A stretch of DNA of 64,000 bases, taken from JAXGYX01 sp040772065. Its GTDB lineage: Bacteria > Bacillota > Clostridia > Saccharofermentanales > Fastidiosipilaceae. This document shows positions 49,744 through 59,635 of the stretch, piece after piece (position 1 is the stretch's first letter; each line of letters opens with the position of its first letter). The notes under the pieces are model-generated. The model was not told where the DNA came from. It saw nothing but the letters and a program-made list of their open reading frames with translations, and made no database searches. The stretch covers positions 1,488,001 to 1,552,000 of the forward strand of contig JAXGYX010000001.1 in the NCBI GenBank assembly GCA_040772065.1, given 5' to 3'. The position numbers were made by a program, and so were the translations under genes.

Positions 49744-51371
49744 ATCCACAACTCCTCAATTTTCGCATACGGGTTCAGCGCATGTGAGCCGATATTTCCG
49801 CGCACGCGCGGGCCGATCATCAAACCTTCGTAAGCGAATCCCACGCCCGTGAAAGGGGCGACACGCTCACAGGCGGAAACCAGTTCATAGTATTGTGGGA
49901 CATCCAGCGGCGACTCACTTTTAATCACCTCAAATTCCGCAAGCTCATCGGTCGCCCGGCTATAAGAATCAAACGCCAGCTGGCTCAAAGCACCCGCTCC
50001 TTTGGGTGCGTACTCTGAAACACGTCCGTACATCCAGCCCGGATCCGGGTTGGAGCCCAAATGCAAATCACAGACAGCGATGTCATACACGCCATCCGCC
50101 AACCGTTCCTCGTAAGTGTCGGCGTAAAGGGCGTTGCCCTCAGCCCGGACGCCGGCCATGGCCAGCTTACGAACGGCAGTTTCCGCGATCGTTTCAGCGA
50201 TTTTATCGCCATGCAGATAAATGATCAGCAACGAACGTTTATCAGACGACCAAGTGAAGTCTGTGGCGGAATCCGATTCGGTCGCCGACGCGCCGAACAC
50301 CGAGGCGTTCCCGGCCAACGAAGGATGGATGGGGTAGGGCGCCTGACCGACCAGCGAAGCCTCGACGACATCGGTCGCGAGCGCGGCGGATGTCAGAATT
50401 TGTTTGATATACAACAGATCATCTTCGGTTGGAAACGGCGGATCTTTCCGATCAATATTATAGTTGACGAAATAGTAATTTAGACTGTCATAGGCCCGCA
50501 CGCTGATATTTTGTCTGCGGATCATCTCACTATACGAAGAGGATGGCAATGGCACCAAATCCAACTCATCGGACGAGAACGCCTGTAGCGCGGCTTCATA
50601 GTTTTCATAGATCCGCACATCAATTGTTTCAATCTTGCCTTTCGGTCCGTCCCCCCACTGTTCATTTTGTTCCAGGATCAGACCGCCGTCATCTTTTTTC
50701 TCCACCGGAGCGTACCTTCCGGAACCGGGTGGCGGACCGCCATCGAGATCACCGACGGTCACATCACAGATCGGCAACAACAAGCGGTAGGCGAAGAACG
50801 GATCGCGCTGTTTCAATGTGAACACCAGCGTGCTTTCGTTCGGCGCCTCCACCGACTGAACGATGTCCAAAGATGATTTGTATGGGGACGACTCCTGTCG
50901 CGCGATATATGAAAACAGTTCCAGATAATATCCCGCGGTAACAGGTGTCTGATTGCTGAACCTTGCGTCGGTGCGAAGCTTGACCGTGTAGATAAGTCCA
51001 TCGGTGTCCCAGACACCGTGCCCATCCGCCAATTCCGGAACGAGCACCCCCTGCCCATCCGAGACGTATAAGGATTGATACATAAGGTTGCACACATAAT
51101 TGTACTGAACATCGTCATTGGTCAGAGGATTGTAAGATTGTTGTCGGGGCATCCACAGACGCAGCGTTCCCGACACGATCGAATCATCCGCCGGTCCCAT
51201 GTCACTAAAGGTATCGGAAGAGGTTGTGGCGCTGACCACTGTTGGATATACTCCGTCCGTCGGATTGGCGGGCGGCACGTCGCAACCGGTCGTCAGCAAA
51301 ATGAGTGACAGCAAAATCAGTGTGATCGCCGGTAAACCGGCCGATCGTGTCTTATTTGATTTATTCATCAT
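49728..51371 (-). CDS. ABC transporter solute-binding lipoprotein, peptide-binding (SBP_bac_5) family
   Basis: 547 residues. Signal peptide ending LILLTTGC gives a lipoprotein; a Ser/Thr-rich linker follows, then GTLRLWMPRQQSYNPLTNDDVQYNYVCNLMYQSLYV and LVPELADGHGVWDTDGLIYTVKLRTDARFSNQTPVTA, the standard start of oligopeptide-binding proteins. No permease or ATPase genes are adjacent, so its transporter is elsewhere. Its ATG pair overlaps the ymdB stop (ATGATGA) and has no strong ribosome site, so it is probably coupled to ymdB. Confidence 0.87.
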   Translation of the reverse strand: MMNKSNKTRSAGLPAITLILLSLILLTTGCDVPPANPTDGVYPTVVSATTSSDTFSDMGPADDSIVSGTLRLWMPRQQSYNPLTNDDVQYNYVCNLMYQSLYVSDGQGVLVPELADGHGVWDTDGLIYTVKLRTDARFSNQTPVTAGYYLELFSYIARQESSPYKSSLDIVQSVEAPNESTLVFTLKQRDPFFAYRLLLPICDVTVGDLDGGPPPGSGRYAPVEKKDDGGLILEQNEQWGDGPKGKIETIDVRIYENYEAALQAFSSDELDLVPLPSSSYSEMIRRQNISVRAYDSLNYYFVNYNIDRKDPPFPTEDDLLYIKQILTSAALATDVVEASLVGQAPYPIHPSLAGNASVFGASATESDSATDFTWSSDKRSLLIIYLHGDKIAETIAETAVRKLAMAGVRAEGNALYADTYEERLADGVYDIAVCDLHLGSNPDPGWMYGRVSEYAPKGAGALSQLAFDSYSRATDELAEFEVIKSESPLDVPQYYELVSACERVAPFTGVGFAYEGLMIGPRVRGNIGSHALNPYAKIEELWIWSGQ

Positions 51372-52210
51372 GAATTGTTTGATTCACTTCCATCTAAAGT
51401 TTGTTCAGGCTTATGCATATTTTCAGATTCTTGTACATTATATCGTTCAATGCTCAGCGCCTCGCCACTTTCTTTATCGATCGACAGCAAAACCGCATTC
51501 ATGCTCGCGGTTCCTTTTGCCGGTTCATAGCGTGAGGGGAGGCATTCGACAAAACGGCGCAAGGAGGAGTTCAAAGTCATACCGATGACGCCGTTGACAG
51601 CGCCACACATGCCGACATCCGTGATATAGGCGGTGCCCCGGGGCAGCAAGCGCTCATCACTGGTTTGGACATGGGTGTGCGTGCCAATCACCGCGGTCAC
51701 TTTGCCATCCAAATAATGGCCCATGGCCTGCTTCTCCGAAGTCGCCTCGGCGTGAAAATCGACAAGGATGATTCTGGCTCCATGGGCGTCGCGCAGGAAA
51801 TCCACCATGTGCTCGGCCTCGCTGAAAGCCGCGGAGGGAGCGTTAAGAAAGACATTGCCCAGAAGATTCAAAACGCCAATTTTAACACCTTCATGTTCCA
51901 AGAGGACAAAGCCCCGGCCCGGCCAATTCACATGGCCGTTGGCGGGCCTTGCCATGCGCAAGTCCTGCTCGATCCATTTCGCGATCTCCCATTTTGACCA
52001 GGTGTGGTTACCCAGCGTGATGCAGTCCACCCCGCATCGGTACAACTTCTGAGCGAGCGGTCCCGTGATCCCCAATCCGTTGGCGGCGTTTTCACCGTTC
52101 ACAATACAAAGATCAATCGTCCGATCTTTTTTTAATCCGGGCACGGTGTTGCGAATCACTCGAATGCCGGAGGAACCCACAATATCGCCGACGAACAGAA
52201 TACGGATCAC
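51368..52210 (-). CDS. ymdB: YmdB-family metallophosphoesterase
   Basis: About 280 residues. Metal-binding motifs RILFVGDIVGSSG, NGENAANGLGI, TLGNHTWSKWEI, LVDFHAEATSEKQAMGHYLDG and VIGTHTHVQTSDE are those of the TIGR00282 family, whose Bacillus member is a 2',3'-cyclic nucleotide phosphodiesterase affecting biofilm and motility. I prefer GTG at 52210, which aligns with the family start; a TTG at 52228 is also open. Downstream of rny but separated by a strong terminator. Confidence 0.88.
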   Translation of the reverse strand: MIRILFVGDIVGSSGIRVIRNTVPGLKKDRTIDLCIVNGENAANGLGITGPLAQKLYRCGVDCITLGNHTWSKWEIAKWIEQDLRMARPANGHVNWPGRGFVLLEHEGVKIGVLNLLGNVFLNAPSAAFSEAEHMVDFLRDAHGARIILVDFHAEATSEKQAMGHYLDGKVTAVIGTHTHVQTSDERLLPRGTAYITDVGMCGAVNGVIGMTLNSSLRRFVECLPSRYEPAKGTASMNAVLLSIDKESGEALSIERYNVQESENMHKPEQTLDGSESNNS

Positions 52211-52280
52211 ATTGTCCAACAAAATCAATCTCGCTTTTCATTCCTAAGGTTTGATTCAATCCGTTACATTCTAGCGGAAA

Positions 52281-52338
52281 AAAGACAAAAAAAACAGTCA
52301 TCGGGCGCGCAGACATACCTGCGCACCCGATGACTGTT
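52281..52338 (-). terminator. Strong intrinsic terminator after rny
   Basis: A long stem (AAACAGTCATCGGG pairs with CCCGATGACTGTTT, continued by GCGCAG-type pairing with one bulge) followed on the minus strand by TTTTTTTTGTC. It separates rny from ymdB. Confidence 0.9.
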
Positions 52339-52389
52339 TCCAAATACTTCATTTCAAATTATGTCCACCCTTAGGCAGCGGTTCCGTGA

Positions 52390-53961
52390 TCAACGGGCGT
52401 AATCCGTGATCCTCGTCTCACGAATCATATTGACCTTGATCTGCCCCGGGTATTTCAGTTCTTCCTCAATTTTTTTACAAATCTCATGAGCCGTCAGCAC
52501 CATTTGATCATCGCTGATCTGCTCGGGAACCACCATTACCCGAATCTCTCTTCCCGCTTGGATGGCGTAAGCCGTCTCCACCCCTTCAAACTCTTTCGTG
52601 AGCTCTTCAAGCCTTTGAATGCGTTTGACATAGGTTTCGATGTTCTCTTGTCTCGCTCCCGGTCTGGCCGCCGACAGTGCGTCCGCCGCCGCTACCAGGA
52701 CGGAAATCAGGTTATCCGGCTCTTTGTCACCGTGATGTGACTCAATCGCGTTGATCACGATTGGATCTTCTTTGCATTTACGTGCGATCTCGGCGCCGAT
52801 CTCGATATGTGAACCTTCCGTTTCATAATCGATGGACTTGCCGATATCGTGTAGCAATCCGGCGCGTTTCGCCATGGCGACGTCCAGGCCCAGTTCAGCG
52901 GCCATCATGCCGGTAAACCAGCTGACCTCTATGGAATGCTTCAACGCGTTCTGCCGGTAGCTGGTGCGAAACCGCATCCTGCCGAGCAGCTTGATGATTT
53001 CCTCATCCAGACCCAGCACACCGGTTTCAAAAGCGGCCTTGTCACCTTCCTGACGTATCGTCTGATCCAATTCACGCTTCGCCTTCGCCACCGAGTCCTC
53101 AATTCTCGCGGGATGGATACGCCCATCCTGGATAAGTTTCTCCAAAGTGATCCGGGCGATCTCCCTATAAATGGGATTGAAGCTGGATAAAATCACAGCT
53201 TCCGGTGTGTCGTCAATAATCAGGTCAACGCCGGTCAGCGTCTCGATCGCGCGGATGTTTCTGCCCTCGCGTCCGATGATGCGACCTTTCATATCGTCAT
53301 TCGGAAGGTTGACCACAGTGACAGTGGATTCAGAGACATAATCCGCGGCGTAGCGTTGGATAGTGGTGGCGATGATCTCTTTCGCCTCCGTCTCCGCCTT
53401 CGCCTTGGTCTCGGTCTGCATTTGCTTGAGCATAACCGCCATGTCATGTTGATAGTCGGTACGCGCGGTGTCCAACACGATGCCACGAGCCTCTTCGACG
53501 CTCAGGCCGGAAACACGTTCCAGTTCGGCAAGAATTCTCGTTTCCTGCTCGGCGACTCTCGCCTCCATCTCTTCCACTTTCTCAAGTTTCTGATTCAACT
53601 GTTTTTCACGGTTATCCGCGGTGTTGATCTTTCGGTCCAGCGCCTCCTCTTTTTGCTCCACCCTGCAGCGCTCCCGATGGATGTCGGCCTTGCGGTCGCG
53701 CACATCTTTCTCCAGCTCGAGCTTGGCGCGGTGGATCTCCTCTTTCGCCTGTAGCAGCAATTCATGTTTCTGCCGCTCACCGGACTTGTTCGCCTCCCCC
53801 AAAAGCTTGCGGGCGTCCGCCTCATTTTGTTCCGCCAGTGTCTCCAGTTCCTGCTGACGCTTGCTAAATCCCTTGCGGAAATAAACAACGGTAACAATCG
53901 CGCCGCCCAGAATCCCTATCACCAGCCCGATAACAATCGCTAGCCAAGTATCTATAAGCAA
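52390..53961 (-). CDS. rny: Ribonuclease Y
   Basis: 523 residues. N-terminal membrane span, a long coiled coil rich in Glu/Lys/Arg (about residues 30-200), KH domain GRIIGREGRNIRAIETLTGVDLIIDDTPEAV, and HD domain ALKHSIEVSWFTGMMAAELG, GLLHDIGKSIDYE, IESHHGDKE. Main membrane-bound endoribonuclease starting mRNA decay in Bacillota. Start TTG: an 8-base Shine-Dalgarno GGAGGTGA runs directly into it, an unusually short spacing. Confidence 0.95.
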   Translation of the reverse strand: MLIDTWLAIVIGLVIGILGGAIVTVVYFRKGFSKRQQELETLAEQNEADARKLLGEANKSGERQKHELLLQAKEEIHRAKLELEKDVRDRKADIHRERCRVEQKEEALDRKINTADNREKQLNQKLEKVEEMEARVAEQETRILAELERVSGLSVEEARGIVLDTARTDYQHDMAVMLKQMQTETKAKAETEAKEIIATTIQRYAADYVSESTVTVVNLPNDDMKGRIIGREGRNIRAIETLTGVDLIIDDTPEAVILSSFNPIYREIARITLEKLIQDGRIHPARIEDSVAKAKRELDQTIRQEGDKAAFETGVLGLDEEIIKLLGRMRFRTSYRQNALKHSIEVSWFTGMMAAELGLDVAMAKRAGLLHDIGKSIDYETEGSHIEIGAEIARKCKEDPIVINAIESHHGDKEPDNLISVLVAAADALSAARPGARQENIETYVKRIQRLEELTKEFEGVETAYAIQAGREIRVMVVPEQISDDQMVLTAHEICKKIEEELKYPGQIKVNMIRETRITDYAR

Positions 53962-54035
53962 TCACCTCCAGTATTCTATTGTCAATTTTCGGTCAATATA
54001 TGTGTGTTCAAATAATCTTGCTCACTACGCATAAA

Positions 54036-54044
54036 AGTATACCA
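54036..54044 (-). promoter_or_regulatory. Probable extended -10 promoter of rny
   Basis: Minus strand TGGTATACT, a good extended -10 box about 75 bases upstream of the rny start. No convincing -35. The rest of the 283-base gap to the acyl-CoA synthetase gene is A+T rich and includes the short inverted repeat GACCG-TT-CGGTC at 54167-54178. Confidence 0.5.
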
Positions 54045-54244
54045 CATTTTGTAAAAACACTTCTTAATTAATTTATGGCGATATGAATGTGTACAAAATC
54101 AAGCCACGTGTTATAATTATAAAACTTTGAACATCAAACTTTTCTATTGCCAAATCACTTGCGCCCGACCGTTCGGTCTTACGTTTCATGAATACGGTGA
54201 TTTGACGCTTGAAATCTACAATTGAAAGTAAATTGGAGTGACAA

Positions 54245-55894
54245 ATGCTGAATTTATGGAAACGATATTTAATTGAGGATCTGGACGAAAGTGGCAATCC
54301 TGTGCCACGTGGGTTCAGTTGTCCGGAAAATTTCAACTTCGCCTATGATGTGGTTGATGTGCTCGGCGCCGAGACCCCCGAACGCCGGGCAATGTTGTGG
54401 CGGAGCGTCAACGATGAAAAACACACATTCACATTTAAGGACATGAAGGACATGAGTGACAGGGCCGCAAGTTTTTTCCTTTCTCTGGGAATAAGAAAAG
54501 GCGATATGGTCATGTTGATCTTGAAACGGCACTATCAGTTCTGGTTCGCGATTCTTGGTCTGCACAAAATCGGCGCGGTCGCGGTGCCGGCAACCAACCA
54601 GTTACGTAAGGATGATCTGGACTATCGATTTAAAGCGGCAAACATCCACTCCGTCGTCTGCACGCTGCAGCCGGGCGAGATGATCGCCGAATCCGTGGAG
54701 AAGGCGGCCGCTGATTACGGGAAGATTCACAATTTGATTGGTGTAGGTGGCAGCCGCGAGGGCTGGCTGGACTTCGACGGAGGATTGGCGAGCGCGGATC
54801 CCTTTGACCGTCCCACGGGTGACGACGCGACGTCTTTGAATGACTTGATGTTGATGTATTTCACCTCCGGAACGACCAATCAGCCTAAAATGGTCGCCCA
54901 CGATTTTTCCTATCCCATCGCCCATATTGCGACCGCCAAATACTGGCAGAAGGTGGTTCCGGACGGCCTTCATCTGACTGTCTCGGAAACCGGCTGGGCG
55001 AAATCCGTCTGGGGAAAACTGTATGGACAGTGGTTGATGGAAGCGGGCATCTATGTCTTTGATTTTGATCGCTTCTCGCCACACAAGATCTTAACCTGCA
55101 TCGAGGAAGATCGGCTGACCACTTTCTGCGCTCCCCCCACGATCTACCGTTTTTTGTTGCAGGAAAATCTGGACTCATTCGACCTCAGCAGTTTGACGCA
55201 TGTGACGATCGCGGGTGAGGCGTTGAACCCCGAGGTATATGAGAAGTTTTTGAAAAAAACGGGTTTGGAGCTCAAAGAAGGGTTCGGACAAACCGAGACC
55301 ACCTTGTCGGTCGTGACCAATTATTGGATGAAGTCCAAACCTGGTGCCATGGGCAAGCCCTCACCTTTTTATGATGTGGAATTGTTGAACCACGAAGATA
55401 AACCCGCGGAAAATCATGAAACGGGCGAGATCTGCATCCGTACCGGAGGCAAGAAAATCCTGGGCCTGTTTACCGGTTATTACCTAGACAATGAGTTGAC
55501 AGCCAAGGTGTGGTCAAATGGCATTTACCGGACCGGCGACTTGGCGTTTCGCGATGAAGATGGTTATTATTGGTTTATCGGGCGTAAAGACGACATCATC
55601 AAAAGTGCGGGCTACCGCATCAGCGCTTTTGAAGTGGAAAGCACGCTGATGGAACATGCCGCGGTGATGGAGTGCGCGGTCACCGGAGTGGCCGACGAAA
55701 TTCGAGGTCAGGTGATCAAAGCCACGATCAAACTTGCGCCGGGTCATAACCCTTCAAACATGTTGAAGCGTGAAATTCAGGAATTTATGAAAAACCGCAC
55801 CGCGCCCTATAAGTATCCACGGGTCGTCGATTTTGTGGATGAATTGCCCAAAACCATTTCCGGGAAAATTCGACGCGTGGAATTGCGCGACTGA
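54245..55894 (+). CDS. AMP-forming acyl-CoA synthetase, medium-chain (ACSM)-like
   Basis: 549 residues of the adenylate-forming superfamily. Core motif LMYFTSGTTNQPKMVAHDF, then FCAPPTIYRFLLQ, GEALNPEVYEKF, GFGQTETTLSVV, YRTGDLAFRDEDGYYWFIGRKDDIIKSAGYRISAFEVE and the C-terminal catalytic Lys in LPKTISGKIRRVELRD. It resembles medium-chain acyl-CoA synthetases, activating fatty or aromatic acids with ATP and CoA; exact substrate unknown. GGAG precedes the ATG by 6 bases. Monocistronic or followed by the pseudouridine synthase after 80 bases. Confidence 0.88.
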   Translation: MLNLWKRYLIEDLDESGNPVPRGFSCPENFNFAYDVVDVLGAETPERRAMLWRSVNDEKHTFTFKDMKDMSDRAASFFLSLGIRKGDMVMLILKRHYQFWFAILGLHKIGAVAVPATNQLRKDDLDYRFKAANIHSVVCTLQPGEMIAESVEKAAADYGKIHNLIGVGGSREGWLDFDGGLASADPFDRPTGDDATSLNDLMLMYFTSGTTNQPKMVAHDFSYPIAHIATAKYWQKVVPDGLHLTVSETGWAKSVWGKLYGQWLMEAGIYVFDFDRFSPHKILTCIEEDRLTTFCAPPTIYRFLLQENLDSFDLSSLTHVTIAGEALNPEVYEKFLKKTGLELKEGFGQTETTLSVVTNYWMKSKPGAMGKPSPFYDVELLNHEDKPAENHETGEICIRTGGKKILGLFTGYYLDNELTAKVWSNGIYRTGDLAFRDEDGYYWFIGRKDDIIKSAGYRISAFEVESTLMEHAAVMECAVTGVADEIRGQVIKATIKLAPGHNPSNMLKREIQEFMKNRTAPYKYPRVVDFVDELPKTISGKIRRVELRD

Positions 55895-55974
55895 TGCGTT
55901 AGCGCGAACGATCGTATGACGAATCGTGGGTCGCGGCAAACCGTTTCCAAACGGGAATCGGAAAGAGAGACAAT

Positions 55975-56940
55975 ATGGTCTTGTCATGCATCGCAACTCA
56001 AAAAGACAGCGGCAGGCGCGCCGTGGATGTGCTGATCAGGCACACCGGCATGTCTCACTATCTGGGGAAAAAAATCCGCTTATATGGCAACCTGGAAGTC
56101 AACGGTCGATTTCAGCGCATGATCGACCCGGTGCGAGCCGGTGACCAAATCCGCGCAATCTATGTCGCCGACGGTGAATTACCGGAGGGCGCCCGGCTAA
56201 GGAACACCGCCGGGATTCAAATTTGTTTTCAAGACGACTGGCTGTTGGTGGTTGACAAGCCACCTCACATGCTGACCCATCCAGCTTTCAACGGTCAACA
56301 CGACAGTCTCACCACCTTGCTGTCGGAATACAACCTCCACCCGGTCAACCGGCTGGATCGGGGGACCTCGGGTCTGATCGTGCTGGCGCGCAATGGGCAC
56401 GCCCACCACATCCTTGGAAAAGAAAAGATGAGCAAGGAATATCTTGGCCTGGTTCATGGCCGTCCAAAAAGTGAGACAGGCAGCGTCGATTTGCCGATCG
56501 CCCGCATGAAGGACAGCATAATTTTAAGAGAAATCAACGCAGACGGCAAACCCTCACTCACGCGCTACGCGACCGAACGGACCTTCTCCCTGCCCACACG
56601 AGCAGATAACATACCCATCTGCAGTCTGCTCCGCTTTTCGTTGGAAACCGGACGCACTCATCAAATCAGGGTTCATTGCGCCGCGCTGGGCACTCCTTTG
56701 ATCGGCGATGGGCTGTACGGCCACGCGGAGCGAATCGAGGGCGCTGACAACCCGCAGGTGGTGAGGCTTCTGGAGAAACAAATCGACCGACAGGCTTTGC
56801 ACGCCTGCCGTCTGGCGTTCAGCCATCCGATCACAAAAGAGCCGCTGGAAATTCGCAGCATGATGCCGTCCGACATGGTCAGGTTGACCCGCACCGCCGA
56901 GAGATTGTCTCAACGAACTGAGTCGGCCATAACTCCTTAG
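55975..56940 (+). CDS. RluA-family pseudouridine synthase
   Basis: 321 residues. Catalytic motif HPVNRLDRGTSGLIVLARNGHAHH with the nucleophilic Asp, and LLRFSLETGRTHQIRVHCAALGTPLIGD. The N-terminal part (VLIRHTGMSHYLGKKIRLYGNLEVNG) is a degenerate S4-like domain. A second family member besides the one at 48288. rRNA or tRNA target unknown. GAGAG lies 5 bases before the ATG. Convergent with the methyltransferase gene, 5 bases apart. Confidence 0.88.
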   Translation: MVLSCIATQKDSGRRAVDVLIRHTGMSHYLGKKIRLYGNLEVNGRFQRMIDPVRAGDQIRAIYVADGELPEGARLRNTAGIQICFQDDWLLVVDKPPHMLTHPAFNGQHDSLTTLLSEYNLHPVNRLDRGTSGLIVLARNGHAHHILGKEKMSKEYLGLVHGRPKSETGSVDLPIARMKDSIILREINADGKPSLTRYATERTFSLPTRADNIPICSLLRFSLETGRTHQIRVHCAALGTPLIGDGLYGHAERIEGADNPQVVRLLEKQIDRQALHACRLAFSHPITKEPLEIRSMMPSDMVRLTRTAERLSQRTESAITP

Positions 56941-56945
56941 GGATA

Positions 56946-57908
56946 TCAGCGCGAATTGCGCTCCCAAAACACACCATCTTCAAACCCTTGAATCTGTGCA
57001 TCGATCCGCGCCATCTCCAACCGCTTCTCCGCCCAGGCACAGTACACTTCATTGCGCTCAATTCCCCAATATCGTCGTCCCAGCTTTTTCGCCACCACGG
57101 ATGTCGTGCCCGAACCCAAAAACGGATCCAAAACCAGGTCGTCCGGAGCTGAACTAGCCAGCATCAATCGCGCGATCAGTTTTTCAGACTTTTGTGTGGG
57201 ATGCGCGGTGTTTTCCGCCATGGACCAAAAGGGGACTGTGATGTCGTCCCAAAAGTTGGACGGACAGGTATCCCGATAACGCGATCCGCGATCGGCCTCG
57301 ATCCAATCCTTAGGTTTCCCGTCTTTCCGATACGGGGCGCGCACCTTGCGGCGCAGGCGCACCGCGTCCAAGTTGAACAGGTAGTCGTCCGAAATCGTCG
57401 CGAACCAAATATCTTCCATGCCGTTTTTCCAATTTTTCTTGGCGCCCCGCCCTTTTTCTCTTTGCCAGGTAATCCGGTTTCGCACAACAGCCATTTCTTG
57501 CAACACCTGTCCAACGACCAGACTTGAGCGCCAATCACAACAGACATATAGAGAGGCGGTTGGCTTGAGCAGAGGCAGGCAGGCAGACAGCCATTCTTCG
57601 GTATATCTCATATAGTCCTCGGACGACATCTTGGAGAATGAGTGGCCGTGATAGTCTTTGCGCAAATTATATGGAGGATCCGCGATTAGAAGGTCGACCG
57701 AATGTTGAGGCAAAGCGGCGCAAACCTGCAGCATGTCGCCAAGAATGGTGCGGTTATACGGTGGATGGTCCGCCGCTCCGTCCGGGTGATTTTCCTGCGT
57801 GACCGGCCAACTCACACAACGGTTCAGATAGAGTCGCTGTTCGGAGCTGTCCAACTCAATCGTTTTGTTGCGTTTGGATTTTTTTGGTTTGTCATGACCC
57901 ATGCTCAC
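56946..57908 (-). CDS. DNA methyltransferase (N6-adenine or N4-cytosine, beta-type order)
   Basis: 320 residues. Catalytic motif LLIADPPYNLRKDYHG near residue 75 precedes the SAM motif LVLDPFLGSGTTSVVAKKLGRRYWGIE near residue 275, the order of class beta enzymes. TWQREKGRGAKKNWKNGMEDIWFAT lies in the target-recognition region. No restriction endonuclease or specificity gene is adjacent; it lies in a DNA repair/core gene run, overlapping recN by 4 bases. An orphan, possibly regulatory, methyltransferase. Start GTG at 57908 or ATG at 57902. Confidence 0.88.
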   Translation of the reverse strand: MSMGHDKPKKSKRNKTIELDSSEQRLYLNRCVSWPVTQENHPDGAADHPPYNRTILGDMLQVCAALPQHSVDLLIADPPYNLRKDYHGHSFSKMSSEDYMRYTEEWLSACLPLLKPTASLYVCCDWRSSLVVGQVLQEMAVVRNRITWQREKGRGAKKNWKNGMEDIWFATISDDYLFNLDAVRLRRKVRAPYRKDGKPKDWIEADRGSRYRDTCPSNFWDDITVPFWSMAENTAHPTQKSEKLIARLMLASSAPDDLVLDPFLGSGTTSVVAKKLGRRYWGIERNEVYCAWAEKRLEMARIDAQIQGFEDGVFWERNSR

Positions 57909-59623
57909 TGCGCGCCGCCCGCCCGCGAAACCCGGTCCTGCTCCGTGCCGACGGCATCTTTCGCCGCTCTCAGCTGAACGGCAAGTTCGACCGCCTGCGC
58001 GGTGGCGGTCTCACCGGATAGCAGCCTGGCTACTTCCTGAACCCGATCCGCTTCATTCAATTCATAAATCTCGGTCAACGTCCGTTGATCGGCATGCTGT
58101 TTTTTGATCAACATATGGTGGTCCGCCAGCGCCGCGATCTGGGCTGTGTGGGTGACACAAAAAACTTGTGCGTGGTTACTTAGTTCCAACAGTTTTTGAC
58201 CGACCAGCTCCGCTGTTCGCCCGCTGACACCCGCGTCCACTTCATCAAAAATAAGCAGGGGGGTCTGATCCTCGGTCGCCAAGATCAACTTAATCGCCAA
58301 CATGATACGCGCCGCCTCGCCGCCTGACGCGATTTTGGCCAAAGCCTTCAGAGGTTCACCTTTATTCGGCGAGAGCAGGAATTCAACCGCGTCCATTCCA
58401 TCGATCTGAGGCGCGCTCTCACTTAGGTCGACCGCGAAGCGCGCGTCTTTCATGCCGAGCGCGGACAATTGTCGACATATCTCAGTGGACAGGCGCTCTC
58501 CGGCAGCCGCCCGCGCCACCGTAAGTTTGACACCTCTGTCCCTTAGCCCTGTTTCACATTCCGACAGTTGCAAGTCAAGTTCTTGGATCTGTGTCTCACT
58601 ATCTTCGAGCAGATGGATTCTCTCTTCAGCTTTCTGTGCGAATGCGAGGACATCGCCAAGCTCAGGCCCATATTTCTTTTTCAAACGATACAAAACATCC
58701 AGCCGAGCATCAATCTTATCCAATAATTGAGGATTGTACCGCGTCTCTTCCGCGACGCCTCTGATTTCAGACAACGCTTCATAAAGAAGGTCCTGACAGG
58801 TCGATAAGGTCTCCCAGGCCGCTCCCACTTCCGGTTGCAGGGCGGTCGTTTTTTCGGCCAAAGACACCGCCTGTGAAATATCGGCCAGCGCTCCGCCTTC
58901 CGCTCCCTGTCCGGTCAACAAATTCAGCACGGTGGACAGATTTTCCGTGACACGTTCGGCGTGTTCTTGCAGATCACGATGTTTTTGCAGTTTCCTATCT
59001 TCATTTTCGCGGGGGGCGGCAGTCCGGATTTCCTTCACTTGATAGCGCAAAAGGTCCAGATCCCGTTCGCGCTCGGTCGACGAGGCGCCAAACTCGCCCA
59101 GTTTTTCTTTGAGCGAGCGCCTTTTTTCCCAAAACAGACGGTAATCCCGCAAAGCGGATTCCACCGCCGCGCCGCCGAACAGATCCAGCAATCTTTTATG
59201 AGAGGCCGCGTTAAATAGTTTTTGGTTCTCATTTTGGCCGTGGATGTCCATCAAATGAGCGCTCACTTGTTTGAGCAATGACAAAGAAACCAGGCGACCG
59301 TTTATACGGCACCAGGTGCGTCCGCCCGCTTCAATCTCCCGTGTCAAAATAAGGATGTCATCCTCATCCGTCGACAGCTCACTCCACAGCTCAGACGGTA
59401 TTCTGTCTTTTACCCGGCTGAAAGCCGCCTCGACAATCGCGCGGTCTGCTCCAGTCTGCACGAGGTCTTTGCCAACCCGTGCGCCCATAACCGCACCAAT
59501 CGCTCCGATCAGCAACGATTTACCGGCCCCCGTCTCACCGGAAATCACAGAAAAACCGGGCTTTACAATCAGCGAGGCGCGATCGATCAATGCGAAGTTA
59601 CGAATATCAAGTCGTTCAAGCAA
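57905..59623 (-). CDS. recN: DNA repair protein RecN
   Basis: 572 residues, SMC-like: Walker A VISGETGAGKSLLIGAI, central coiled coil, signature KIASGGEAARIMLAIKL, Walker B PLLIFDEVDAGVSG and VFCVTHTAQIAALAD. Acts early in double-strand break repair. Start TTG with GGAG 7 bases upstream. Follows argR by 12 bases in the conserved nadK-argR-recN order. Confidence 0.95.
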   Translation of the reverse strand: MLERLDIRNFALIDRASLIVKPGFSVISGETGAGKSLLIGAIGAVMGARVGKDLVQTGADRAIVEAAFSRVKDRIPSELWSELSTDEDDILILTREIEAGGRTWCRINGRLVSLSLLKQVSAHLMDIHGQNENQKLFNAASHKRLLDLFGGAAVESALRDYRLFWEKRRSLKEKLGEFGASSTERERDLDLLRYQVKEIRTAAPRENEDRKLQKHRDLQEHAERVTENLSTVLNLLTGQGAEGGALADISQAVSLAEKTTALQPEVGAAWETLSTCQDLLYEALSEIRGVAEETRYNPQLLDKIDARLDVLYRLKKKYGPELGDVLAFAQKAEERIHLLEDSETQIQELDLQLSECETGLRDRGVKLTVARAAAGERLSTEICRQLSALGMKDARFAVDLSESAPQIDGMDAVEFLLSPNKGEPLKALAKIASGGEAARIMLAIKLILATEDQTPLLIFDEVDAGVSGRTAELVGQKLLELSNHAQVFCVTHTAQIAALADHHMLIKKQHADQRTLTEIYELNEADRVQEVARLLSGETATAQAVELAVQLRAAKDAVGTEQDRVSRAGGAQ

Positions 59624-59635
59624 ACCGTCTCTCCT

